A stretch of DNA of 64,000 nucleotides from Melieria omissa (Eukaryota > Arthropoda > Insecta > Diptera > Ulidiidae), in contig OZ020267.1 of NCBI GenBank assembly GCA_963971225.1, positions 66,554,577 through 66,618,576 on the forward strand, in the 5' to 3' direction. Both the position numbers and the translations under genes were made by a program. Under the pieces are notes generated by a model. It made no database searches, was not told the DNA's origin, and saw nothing but the letters and a program-made list of their open reading frames with translations. Positions 45,781 through 57,685 of the stretch are shown here, one piece after another. Position 1 is the stretch's first letter, and each line of letters begins with the position of its first letter.

Positions 45781-48700
45781 TGATAGGAGGACCAATTCGA
45801 TCAGTTCTGACTAAACTGAGATTAGGCAGATTAAAGTACCCTTTTTTTGCAAAAGCTCTCCGTAAGTCTCGCTTTCAAATCATATAAATAATCTATTAGA
45901 ATCTAATATTAAAACGCCTCCACGATAGTTGGATGTTGGAACACTGTCACTGGAACCAGCAAACCAACCAAATATTATGAAATATTCTTCTGAACTTGGT
46001 TTTCAATACTTTCCTCAACTAATCCACTAAAGTCTTGGTATTTTGCCAACAAAACTCCCATCTTCAGCTCAAAATCCGACAAACCGTTTCCATTAAATCC
46101 ATTAAATCCCCAAAATCATGACTTCAAACACTTAAACCTCTTGAAATATATTTCAAAAATCTTTCTTTCTTAATCTTGAAAACTTCAATATTTTAAAAAG
46201 TGCAAATTTTCAACAAGGCCAGCGCACTTTATCTTCACACTTTGACACTGATGCCACTCAACTTTACATCACGACTTTGCATTTTAATTTTTGGCGGCTT
46301 TTTGCTCTCAACGCATTCACATTCCAGTGAGTGGCTGAACGCGCCTTTAATGCCATAATTTACGATTGTTACAATATTTTATTGCACAACGAAATGTCAA
46401 TAAATACTTAAAAACCAATAATTGCCGCTGAATTGAACGCCAATGAATCATTGCACCGCTGTCAATGAATGAATCATGCGTGCAATTTTACTGGCCTACG
46501 GACACAGTGACCTACAAAAAAAGTCACAACCACTTGGCCGGCTTTATCACACAAGCGGCGCCTCAGGCTTTTGCTGCATTCGATTGGCCAGCGATTTATC
46601 GCAATTAAATTTCGCGCCAGTTATTGTTGTGCTTGTTGTAGTTGTACAGCAGTGTTTGAGTCGGGGACCAACTGCAATGACTTATCGAGGGGAGATTGTT
46701 GAATGCAATGACAGTGATTGCAACTGAAATCAGTGTCATCCCGCCCACGAAGACAGAGAGCGCTGTTGGGTTACGTTAGCGAACGCCAGGAACCGGTTGG
46801 AGTTGACAAAAAAATTACATAATTGCAGCAAAAAATAAAAAAAATTTTAACAGTTGATTGCGATGCAGAAAATTCACAAATGAAATTGAGTTGAGAAGGT
46901 AAGAAATTTTGTTAAGCTGTACGCAATGACTGCTGGCTGTCAAATTGGCAACCTGACAGCGGCAATGGCGGCACCAGCACAGATGTGAATAGTGAGTTGA
47001 GAGCATAAGGAAACAATGGCACGTCAGAGCTTCGCCAGTGCATGCAAAAATTTCTGCAGCCTACAAATTCAACTCATTGAAGAAACAAGTTTGACTTTGT
47101 ACTTGCTTAGCTTTTGACTTAAAACACTACTTTCTTGATCTAAAACCTCTAAGAATCTGAAAATGTCTTCAATACTTTGCCGAACTAATCCATGACCCTA
47201 ACTAACTAAGAGTTCAGAACCGAACTTTAGAAACTATGTTATAGTCAATTTTATTACTGCAGACTGGAGATAATCTTCTTAAACCTTTTTTTCTTTCTCC
47301 TCTAAAACACGCCAAACTATTTCAGTGTAAGAGCACAAATTTAGGGGCAACTAATCAAAGAGAAATTTCAACATAACAATTTCAAAATTATTATTCAACA
47401 GCAGAATCATAGAATTCTTTGCGTTTATAATTTCACAAAGGCTTTTTGTAGATGTAAACATTGCCTAACGTTTGCCATTGTGTACGCAGTTTCTGGTACA
47501 TTGAGTGCTGCACTCAAATGTTGTCAACCACAAAAATACAAAACTCAATAATGACACCACAGCGCTGTGCAACCTTCAAGTGCTCAGCGCACACCAGTCG
47601 CCGACAATTGACACTTTGCCATTGTGCCACACTTGGGCGGCAACTTCCAGGCGGCGCACGGCAATCGCGCGTTGAAATATTAAATGACAAGTGCGACAAT
47701 GTGCAACGCTGTCGGCGCAGTGTCAGTGCCGGCGACTGCATCTGCGCCTGTTGGCTGTGTCAATGGCCCAGACGCATTGCGCATAGCAACATGTCGCTGT
47801 CAGCCAACTGCCAATTGAGCAAACGAGGAAGCGACCGTTAGAATTTTGCGATAATGACTAAATTGTGCCCTTACAAAAAAATAAAAATGTATATAAAAGA
47901 GAAATAAACACAAAATGCATTCGAAAAAAAGCAGTTGTGAGCAGTTGCTTTTGGCTATAGTAAAAAATGCGCAGCGACAAACAATAAAAAAGCAACAAGA
48001 GGCCGAGCAGCAGCGGCAACAAAGTCGCACAGCTTAAGTGCAGCAAATAAGAGCAGCGCGACGATACCGCAAGTGGTCTGCACTCAATTGGGTTCACTTC
48101 CTACTTGGGCGCGCTCTGCTTGCGCTGGTGTGAAACGCATCTCTGTTTGGTGCGTATGCGACGGCGACGGACCGGCCGGCGCAGCGCTGTCAATGCGCGT
48201 CGCACTGGCGACATATCAGCGGAAGTGATCTGTGCATAATTTTCGCTCAATATTACTTTCCAGCGAAAATAAATCTTTATCAGCGCGTAATACGGCGCGC
48301 ACCCAGTGCGTCGCAGCCACTTAGTGCGCGCGTCAGTTGACAGCGGCCGGTGGCGGCAATTAAGAACGAAAGGCCACTTCTGCGGCGCGTCCACCGAAAT
48401 AGCTGCAAGCGCAGTTTGCAATCGGCGCAGACGGTGTACGTGCGGTTCGTCGAGTTGCCGGTTTGCCGCTGTGCTTTGCATATTTAGCAGCAGCCATGAT
48501 TGGTGGCTTGTGCGCGCTGCTGCCAAACGCTTTGTTGAAAGTCAGGCGCGCGCGCGCATCAATTGAGGCGCTCACTGCCTACGCGCTGCGCATGCCAAGT
48601 GTTTGCGCACGCCGCTTCACAAATACACCAACAACGTTCGACACTGGCTGGCGCAAAATTTAGAGCAAATCAACAGCCAAATACATTGTTTGCCTTCTTT

Positions 48701-49599
48701 AATATGCAACTAATAGCAGCAAATGTGTTGGCAATTTGTTGCCAGCGCAATTTTTTCCAGTTAGCTGCTTTTCATTATTGTTTTCCTCTATTTTTTCTTT
48801 TTCAATTTAATTTTAGTTTTCATTTTGTTTTTGCTTTTTTATTTCTTTTAATTGACCACTCTTTGGATGTGCACTGCACTCACTGCAACGTGATTTGATA
48901 GCAACAACAACACCAACGCCAACAATTCACAATTAACTTGTAAACATTTAAATTCAATTCCGATTTCATGCCTTTGTGCGCCGCTCAATGAATGATGAAA
49001 AATTACTCAATTCAGCACATTAAAACACTCAAAGCACGAGTTTAAATTGAGTTGCATTAATTTAAATCGATTTTCTACTCGTCTCAATGCGAGAAACACA
49101 TGTTTCTTTGCCTTGTTCCGAAAAATTGAAGCAATTCTTTTCCAATCGAAATATTCATTATCGATTTGGGTCAATTAACTCTACTCTTGTACAATAATAA
49201 CATTTTATGTAAATTGTAGTTGTAATGTATGTTGTTTTGATTTCATGAAATTAGTGCTGCATAGCTGGTGTGCAGTGAAGCATTTGAAAAGTTGCCTTTT
49301 CTATTTTAAAACTCGAGCTTTTAATCAAAAATCGATTATTTTTATGAAATGGCTGAAGCAAAAGTTGCCATGGAGCATTTTCAAATGGTAGCATTACAAA
49401 TTAGGTGAATGAACGCTGTGCGCAATTCAAATGAAAAATAGATTTGCATAATAGAAAACAAGGGTTTCAAAGGCCAATTTCTTGTACATATATAGGTTGT
49501 AGTAAATAGGTTGTAGTAAATAGAAATTGCTGTTCTAATGAAGCTAACTTAGGCCACAGAGACCCACTGCGATACCACAATTAATTGGACTCAAATCTC
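45781..49599. other. Spacer with a GC-richer block, no recognised gene
   Basis: The block 47450-48660 is GC-richer and has overlapping frames up to 141 codons on both strands, none recognisable. Flanks are AT-rich. A 14-bp tandem pair ggttgtagtaaata lies near 49495-49522. Confidence 0.5.
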
Positions 49600-49603
49600 T
49601 TAA

Positions 49604-50127
49604 CCCTTTCGCTACAGGTTTTTATTGGGGAAGTTACAATTTAAAATTTTACGTATTATGCTTCTATGTGGTTATATAACCAACATTCCATAAGACATTT
49701 TTTAATTTTTTATACTCGGACCCTGTATTTTAGAGTGTTTCTCTATGAGAGCAATCACATTGTTGCGGCTGTAATAATTACTCACAACATGAAACTTTTT
49801 ACGCATAACGAAAATTTGCATATTTCTTCATTTACTTCAGCCAAAATAAAAAAAGAATCTAAAACGTCAAATTAAACAGTTATCTAAAGTTTTCTGCTTC
49901 TTCTTCCTTTACTGTGTCAAGATATACCATTAAAAAAAGTGTATATTTCTCTTCTTTAAACTTTAATATTCAGTTCATTAATTTCGTATTTTTCCTAAAA
50001 CTTCAAACTATCAACTTCAAACTTCTAAGAACCAACCAAAAATGTTTCCTTGAAACCTTGAAACCACAGAGGGTTCAGACGCCCAAAAAGTAGCATGTTG
50101 CCATATGGCAACAAAATAGCGAAAGGG
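49604..50127. mobile_element. TTAA-type MITE, family B, copy with both ends
   Basis: Ends CCCTTTCGCTA and TAGCGAAAGGG are perfect 11-bp inverted repeats flanked by TTAA (49600-49603, 50128-50131). It is an inverted copy of 30738-31152 with extra internal sequence, and carries the same 18-bp palindrome at 50096-50113. Shared inner words include tacttcagccaaaat and ctgcttcttcttcctttac. No coding frame. This copy is the best boundary reference for the family in the window. Confidence 0.93.
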
Positions 50128-50149
50128 TTAACTTACAGAACCAGTTTAA

Positions 50150-50398
50150 CACTAGAAAGACCATTGTGGTCATTTTGACGGTTGTTCATTTTTAAATATC
50201 TGTATTTTCTTTAGAATGTATTTCTATTCACTTTTGCTTTAAAGAGTTTTATTTTTTTTTTGTGGAAAATTTTATATATGTTTTTTAAATACATTTTGGG
50301 GAAAAATAAGCCAAATTCAAATTTGTGTACTTTTCGAGATATCAGCGGATATGATAAGTAGTCTTTGTAGGTATGGAAAGATTGCGGTCTTTCTAGTG
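50150..50398. mobile_element. TTAA-type MITE, family A, copy 2
   Basis: Ends CACTAGAAAGACC and GGTCTTTCTAGTG are perfect 13-bp inverted repeats, flanked by TTAA (50146-50149, 50399-50402). The 249-bp interior is AT-rich and non-coding. It begins only 22 bases after the family B copy and is an inverted relative of 30398-30623. Confidence 0.93.
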
Positions 50399-51243
50399 TT
50401 AAACTGCTATCGAAGCCAACAATGTATGTAGACTGTCAATAGACCAAACCAAGTTCTTCAAGTTGTTTATGCTTGTCTTAGAGAAAGAAGAACAAGTGTA
50501 TAGAAGAAGGATTCGATTTTCTGTCTCTTCTCAGGGGATATGCTTCTCCCCTTCTAAGGGGATATCCTTATACTCATAAATGCACCTAGTCGAACAGTTC
50601 CCTGGTATGTCAATTTATTTATTTAATAAGCCAATGAACTTAAAGAACCTACTGACTATAGGAAAAAAGATCGAATTTAAACGAGCTCTAACCATGGGTT
50701 ACCAGAAGAAAAGTTAGTTAGAACATCGAAGCATGAAAAGCAAAATATTTGGTCTAAAAAAACAAAGACAAATTTCATATTAAATTAAAGAAAAAATTAA
50801 AAATTCTCAAATCAAAATTTCACTTGCAAACTCAAAAAACAATCTAAAATCAATTTCTTTCTCTCTCCATTTCTGTTTCAGCCCTTTTTTGATTTTAAAA
50901 TCATCTTTTCAATAGTTTTCACTATCCCTCTACCATAAATTGTCTGATGTCACTAAAACCTATAAAATTAGTGCAAACTATATTTTTCGTCAATAACAAA
51001 AAATTAAGCACAAACATTTACTTGCAATAATAAACAACTACACACAACACAGCAGCAATAGCACATAAAAATAAAATCATTTAAATCTTAAATTCAAGCA
51101 ATGAACACGAGGATATTCTGAAAATCGGTCAACATAAACTTTGCATTTGCATTTCCAACATGTTGCAGGCAATAAAGCAGGCAAGTGCACTTGAGGCAAA
51201 CAGGCCACTGCACCGTCACACCACCAGCCACCCAGTCAGCCAG

Positions 51244-51263
51244 CCAGTCAGTCAGTCAGTCAG
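51244..51263. repeat. CAGT tetranucleotide microsatellite
   Basis: Short CAGT run within a wider CAGC/CAGT-rich segment (51228-51300). Confidence 0.85.
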
Positions 51264-54200
51264 CCAGGCAGTCGGCTTGGCAGCCAACCGGGCAGCAGAC
51301 TAACCCACAAAACACCCACTGTGCGCCCGACACTGTCCACCAACTGAGGCCAACAAACGCGCAATGCTTTTGATTTAGTGTCGCGGCTAGCGGAAAAAAA
51401 GATACACCGTCGCACGTTGCACACGCGAAACAAAGTCAAGTGAAGTTAGTTCGGATTATTTACTAACCGGAGGCACTTTGCAATCGGTCGCCAGCGACAT
51501 GGAGCAGACATGAAAATACGCTTCAAGGCGTTTGAAAATCTAAGGCAAATACAGTCACAAGTTATGGAAAGAAAGTTGCAGAATTGCTTGCGTGATGATT
51601 TGAATTGGTTGCGAATTGTTATGAGTGGTTGTAGTTACAGTTAAGTGTATAAGTTTTTAAAAGTTTTATGGTGTATTGGCATAAAAATGAAGGACAGAAA
51701 TCACAGAAATACAATGATCTGAAAGAAAATCAAGAAGAGAAATTATTTCTCTACAAATTATCTCTGTACAAATAAAGCAAACCTGCGATTTATTAATAAG
51801 AAGAAGAAGTTGTTAAAGTGATAATGCAAATTTAATGATTTAGAGGCAGTTTCATACATCTTTCTTGGTGTATCATACCATAAGAATGAAGATTAGACTA
51901 GATTTAGATAAAAAGTGTTCATTTTCCAGATTTGCATACTTGAGACTTTTTCCTGAATTCGCCAGGTGTGTATTTAAGGTTCTTTTTTCTAATTTCTTGG
52001 ATAATTGTTACATATTTTGAAATATTGACATCTGATCCTCTTAGTCTTTAAGTCTTCAATTAATCCATACACCGAAAATATTTGCTTAAATCTATGAATA
52101 CGTCCTTGAAGATTTTCATAACATTTTTCTAGCACTTTAAATTATTTCCCTCCACTATGTTAAATCTGTGTCACATACTTCACTTCTACGCTAGAAAGAA
52201 GACATTAGAAAATAAACAAAATTCCTCGTTGATAATGTGTCTGGCTGCCCGACTGCAGCGTACTTAACGCCACCGCAAAAGCAATTGGCCCATTTTCACT
52301 TAAACATGTTCATGAATTTAAATTTGTTGTAATGGCAAATGCACGATTCTTGCGCTCGTTTTTCGCGCAAAAAAATCGACACTAAACTTTGTTGTCGCTC
52401 AGCTTAATGTGTGTTTTGGTGTATTTTGTTACTTTTTAATTGAATTACAAACTACATAAACAACCACACACACACACATCAAGCCAAGCGCAGAGTAAAT
52501 TGACACACCGGCAGCCAAAAGAAAATTCAACAGAAATTGTTAAATACAGCAAAGCAAGAGAAAGAAAAAAAAATGAACAAAAATGTGAAACTATCAAAGC
52601 GGTCATTACATGGCGTCACCGTGTGTCCCCACGCCGATAATGATGACAACGTGTAATTGCGGCCATAAAACGCTGCTCACTGCTGGCTGCACACAGCCGG
52701 CACAGTGGGCCGCTGCAACTGTGCAATTTGCCAATATCGACGCAGGTTCGGTTTGGTTTTGCTGTAGTTGCACAGCAGTAACAAATTAAAGCACTAAATG
52801 CCAGAAATAAAGTAGACGACGCACTGCCGCTGCCGCTGCCACTTGTCTTGTCCAGTCGTAGTGAACAAGTTGTAAAGTGGCAGCAACAAAACTAAAATCA
52901 GGCCGCCACAAAAAAAATCGCTTTCAATATTGACAGTTAAATTTCTTTTGGTTGTTGACTAAATGCCACTGTTGCCAGGCCAACAGCGTAGTGAAAGTAC
53001 CCGGCAGCAGGCAGCGCGCATGCGCAAAGGTTCAACTCGACATTCGATTACATGCAGCGCGCCGGTCGGTTGTCGTGTGCTCTTGTTCGGCGCATGAGTT
53101 ATGAGCAATGCATAAATTTGTCCGCCTCCTGCCAGTTGCACTTTTATGCCGCGCCGCAGCGGCAATCAGCTCATCAGGCGCTGTATTGAGACTTTACGCC
53201 TTCATTATGGCTCAATCAAAATTTTCACAATACTGCAGGCAATGCCCTTTGGAGAAATTAAAAATGCCGCTTGACGGAAATTTTGGGCATTTTTTTGCAC
53301 GTTTCTGCAATTTTCACACCTTTGTGCCGAAATTCAATTCAGTTAATTGCCTGAGGACTTTAGTTGCAATCAGTTTACAGTGATCAATTTACAGCCAATT
53401 ACATATGTATGTACTAATGTAAGTATGTGTATTGTACCCGCTGGATAGAGAATTGAATAGTGTACGTTTGTCACTACAGACACAAACGCTTTGATATTTC
53501 CGCTTTTACGTTGATTAATGAATTTCTATGCGTAAATCTTCTCTTCATTTTTCCTGATCTCTTTAGCTACTAATCTATCTAAATATCTTCCTTCGATTGA
53601 AATGCTTTACTGTGGGCGAAATAATGAATCTGGCGGAAGAAAGATCACAATTCGGCCATAAAACGATGTTTGCTTGCTCATTCAAAACCAAAAGTTCAAA
53701 TAAATCTGTGCTTACATTGTCTTTTTTTTTATTTTATTTTTTATTTTCTTGTTCTTCTTCCTCATTCAATCACTCTTTTGACCGTTTGTCTCCTCATTCA
53801 ATACATAAAATATGCATCAACCTGTTCTTTCATTTTCATGTCCTTTTATTTGAACGATCCTTCAATCTTCTCACACATCTGCATACATTTCTTTCGCCTG
53901 AAGTGTCATTTGTGCGTTCATTCAATGTCATAAATATGCAACAACATGCGGTCTAACTACTTGATAGACCCACCAAGTTTGTGTCATTCATGCAAATTCT
54001 TCGTCTTTACGTTCGTCTCTGCGAGTGCAGGTCCTCACCATCTTGTTGTCCATCGATTCACCTATACAACTCCAAAGAGAAATGGAGACATACAGACAGA
54101 CAACATACATATTTGACTACAAATATTTCATATACATATTCCAAAAAAATTTACAAAAATTTAAACAAAATAATAAAACATCATTTAAAAAAGACAACAA

Positions 54201-54910
54201 CAACGAGCCGATGGCATGTGACCTCGCACCACGCACAATTGCCGCAAATTGTTGCCACGCTACCACTTGTTGTTGTTGCTTTGTACTTTGTAAATGTGTT
54301 GTTGTTGTTGCACATTTTTGCAAGTTACAGAGTAGCGCAAGTCAGCTGTTTGTGGCCATTCCTCACCTCCGCCCCCAACTGATTATTTTGCACGTTGCTG
54401 CTGTCACTCAAAACCGGCAGCCACCCACCCGAGACAGCAACCCACGCATCCACTCACAGTGTTGCCACATTGCTAGGCACATTTTCATATTTTCACTGCC
54501 GCTCTTCATGCGTTCGCCTACGCTGGAAAATGTATTTCCCACTTAACATCAGCTGACCTCATTATTGGGTCATCAGCAACAAGAGTGCGAACAGCAGCAG
54601 CACCACCAGCAGCAACAACACCAAACACCCATAATTCACCGCTGTGCAACCGGCCGGCAGCGTTTTCCAATTTTTATTTATTTCGCTACAATATTTTTGT
54701 TGGAATTTCTCGTTGCAAGCCGGTGTTGAATTTTAGGTGTTGGCTTTATACCAGCTGTTGTTGTTGTTGTTGGCAGCTTTTTAGTATCGTAGCGTTGTTC
54801 ATCGTTTATTGCTATTGTTATTATTGTTGTTGTTGTTGCTGTTGTTATGATGTTGCTATTGTTTTAGCTGTCAAGCACTTAAAATAAATGTAGCACTCTT
54901 GTATTAACAG

Positions 54911-54942
<32 letters not shown>
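54911..54942. repeat. TTG trinucleotide microsatellite
   Basis: Ten or more uninterrupted TTG units. Shorter TTG runs lie at 54758-54770 and 54822-54840. Confidence 0.9.
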
Positions 54943-55974
54943 ACTGTACATTTATTGCTATGCTATATTGTGTGTATTTTCGTCCCATTGCAGTCAACAC
55001 TTTCAACGTCTTCATTAGCTTTTCGGTAATCTATTATTTTCGGCACTTTCGAGCAAGTCTGAACGACTTTTCTTTTTTGTATTTATTCATTCTCGTGTTA
55101 GCGCTGCACGAGCCAACGCTTTAAGCACTACAACGCTTTTCCATTATGCGCTCTGGCCTCTCCTCAACTGCCACGCTGCACATGCATCCAGCTGCCAAAC
55201 TCTGTCCAAGGTGAAATGGTGAAATTGTTCCGCGTTTCCGTTAATACATCTTGAACCGGGTGTTGCCGCCCGACATCTTCTTGGTAACAAATTAGCCATG
55301 TAACAACTGGCCCGAGTTGGTCATATTGTTCAAATAGCTGACACACGCTGCGGCTCATAAGAAAAGAATCTCCAGCGTATAATTGCCTAGCAACAACAAT
55401 AACAACAACATCAATAGCAATAGAAATAGTGCTTCAAAGGCAACAATAAAGGTTAAATTGACCATAAAAATGGAATAAGCAAGTTAAATATTTGCTGTAA
55501 TTAAGTTGTTGGAACAGTGCGAACAGAATGAACGAAAGCTTCAAGCTTTTTAGAAAAAAAATCAATGCAATATAAAAGTATTAAAGATGGGGTAATTAAA
55601 CGTCTAATAGATAGTAAAAGGGTCTTGAAGATTTGATTCGCAATTGAAACCTTTAGTCAAACAGGTTTTCTATTGTCTTAAAGCCAGCTTTTAATTTGAG
55701 GTTAAAGATGATTGGTTATACAAGTTAGCTTACCTTATCTTTAAAGCAAAATATACATTTTTTGTACAGATATTATTAAAATTGTCTTTGCCTCTAAATC
55801 AATTATTTTGCTCAACTCAGATTCGAAATCTTAAAGTTGTCTGACTCTGAATCAATTATCCTACTTAACTCAGATTCAAATTATTTGCTTATCTCAGCAT
55901 TTTTGTATTTAAATCAAGAACTAATTTGAACTCTAATATTTGATTTGATTTTAATCGAATTCGATCGATATATT

Positions 55975-56526
55975 TAATCGGCAGCAGAACTGATTGTAAC
56001 ACCTACCGGGTACAATGGCCCCCGCTTTTCTTGAGGAAAACACGGCATGTGCTGTCTCTGAATCGAACATCTGTTAGACAGCTCGTTGAAGTCATCACTG
56101 GACACTCCGCCATTGGATCTATGCTTAAAAAATTGTGCTTCTCGTCCAGTGATGAAATGAAGAAGAAGTAGAAACGATCCAACACTTCCTGTGCTACTGA
56201 CCAGCTCTGCAGGAACGCCGAACCTGGCTTGCGCGGCAAACGTTAAATTTTGCTCTACTTTATCAAGAGATCGAACTGGTTTCTCCCTGATTAAGGCTGA
56301 TTGGCGCGACTCTGCAGAAACGCCGACTCCGAACCTTGGGGTCAAGATTCCTGACTGACTGAAATCTTGTATCTTCTATCCTTCATTAAGAGGTCGAACT
56401 GGTTTCCCCCTTACTGAGACTGTTGGTAAGCTCTAGAAAACCATAAGAAGGGATTTACAATGGGTCATTTCGGCCTCCGAGTGGAAGTGCGGTCCTGCCG
56501 CACACACCCTTCCCTACCTAACCTAA
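55975..56526 (-). repeat. Dispersed repeat ending in TTAGG-like motif, copy 1
   Basis: On the minus strand, 56526 to about 56434 reads gttaggttaggtaggg..., accgcacttccactcgga..., cccattgt-aatcccttctta. The same 90 bases occur on the plus strand at 60626-60715, so this is a dispersed family. The rest to 55975 contains internally repeated words (gaactggtttc and gcgactctgcagaaacgccga types), which indicates degenerate tandem structure. A minus-strand frame of 123 codons (55974-56345) includes a stretch resembling the end of non-LTR proteins, but not enough to name it. Confidence 0.6.
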
Positions 56527-56579
56527 CTTTAAGCGGTAACTGGTTCCAAGATTAGATTGCAGACAAACTGTCAGCTTAA

Positions 56580-57308
56580 GGGGGTCATCTAGTGTGAAGG
56601 CCGTATTTTTATGCCTTTTTTGACAGTCATTATTAAAAAAACCGTTCAAGTAAAATAACTTTTGAATTTTATTTCTTCTTTGAGTACATTTCGACAAAGT
56701 TTTATAATTATTTGAAGCCAATCTATTGATTAGTATCGGAGTTACACCACTCAACAGGAAGACGTAAAAAAAAAAGTTGCTCCACTGCTGCCATGATTCC
56801 GGGCGTTGTAATTATCTGAAATCAAAAAACCAAACGCCATTTCATTCCTGAGACTTCAAACTGCAAATTGAGCTAAAAGAAAGTTCGATTTCCAAAAAAA
56901 AGTATTTTTTTGCCTAAACATAAAAAAAATATGAGTTTTTCGACTATTTTTCACGTGCATATAATTGAAGAAAAAAAAAAGTAACGAAGCAATCTTAATT
57001 CTTTTAGCTTAATTTGTAGTTGGACATGTACTCAAGATGGTGTAAAAAGTTGAGCATTAATAGTGAAATAGTTTTTGAGATATCGTGGCAGCAGTTTTGA
57101 AAAAACGTGTTTTGAGAAAAACGCGTTTTTAAGTTGGATCGGAGTAGGTATGCGCTCCGCATACCTACTCCGGTTTACAAGTGCAACTTGATAACGGCTT
57201 CGAATTTACAAAAATCCATTTATACACGTCTTCTAAACATGTTTTAGAAGTGATTTATGAAAAAAAAAAAAAAAGGATTTTTTTGACCCGTCACACTAGA
57301 CGACCCCC
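56580..57308. mobile_element. TTAA-type MITE, family C (729 bp) with internal hairpin
   Basis: Ends GGGGGTC[A/G]TCTAGTGTGA are inverted repeats of about 24 bp with few mismatches, flanked by TTAA (56576-56579, 57309-57312). The interior is AT-rich and non-coding, with a strong perfect hairpin at 57140-57172. The duplication suggests a TTAA-targeting transposase, although the first bases GGG differ from the CCC typical of piggyBac. Confidence 0.92.
57140..57172. repeat. Perfect 15-bp stem, 3-base loop hairpin
   Basis: CGGAGTAGGTATGCG (57140-57154) and its exact complement (57158-57172) are separated by CTC. It is far richer in GC than the surrounding element. Confidence 0.95.
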
Positions 57309-57518
57309 TTAAGATAGTTGCTTTGAAATATGGATGTACAACTTATTGCAACACTTCCTGCTCAATTTTTTCTCCCCAATTAATTAATTTTTTCATCCAG
57401 AAACAGTATCCCTTGACTTTTGATAAAATTCATTTATAATTTATTTTTATAGTAATTTTTATATTTATAAATCTAACAGTGAAATATAATAAATGGTTGG
57501 TTGGTCAATGATAAGTTC

Positions 57519-57677
57519 CAGTGACGGATTCAGGGGGGTGTTTTGGGTGTTGAACCTCCCCCCCCGAAATATTTGGATCGCCTATAAAACTACATACAAA
57601 TTAAAAGACATTTTACAATTATTAAAGAATTACTTTTTGAAACCCCCCCCCGAAATATTTTTCTGAATCCGCTCCTG
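57519..57677. mobile_element. hAT-type MITE (159 bp)
   Basis: Left end CAGTGACGGATTCAG and right end CTGAATCCGCTCCTG are imperfect inverted repeats of the form CAG-G-CGGATTCAG seen in many hAT elements. The 8-bp target duplication ATAAGTTC flanks it exactly (57511-57518, 57678-57685), the hAT length. Poly-C/G runs follow the ends, with ccccccgaaatattt present twice inside. No coding frame. Confidence 0.93.
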
Positions 57678-57685
57678 ATAAGTTC

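Larger units (their letters stand above)
50403..55965. other. Spacer with microsatellites, no recognised gene
   Basis: Contains a CAGT run (51244-51263), CAA/TTG runs, a GC-richer block at 52600-53200 and a 53-bp tandem pair at 55788-55895 (aatcaattat at 55797 and 55850). The 119- to 173-codon frames at 53597-54546 are low in complexity and resemble no family I know. Confidence 0.5.

Noticed and set aside
48101..48526. 141-codon basic minus-strand frame
   Set aside because: GC-rich DNA with few stops in any frame; no domain or conserved motif seen.
54025..54546. 173-codon plus-strand frame
   Set aside because: It runs through poly-A and TTG repeats, and an overlapping frame of 133 codons is equally open.
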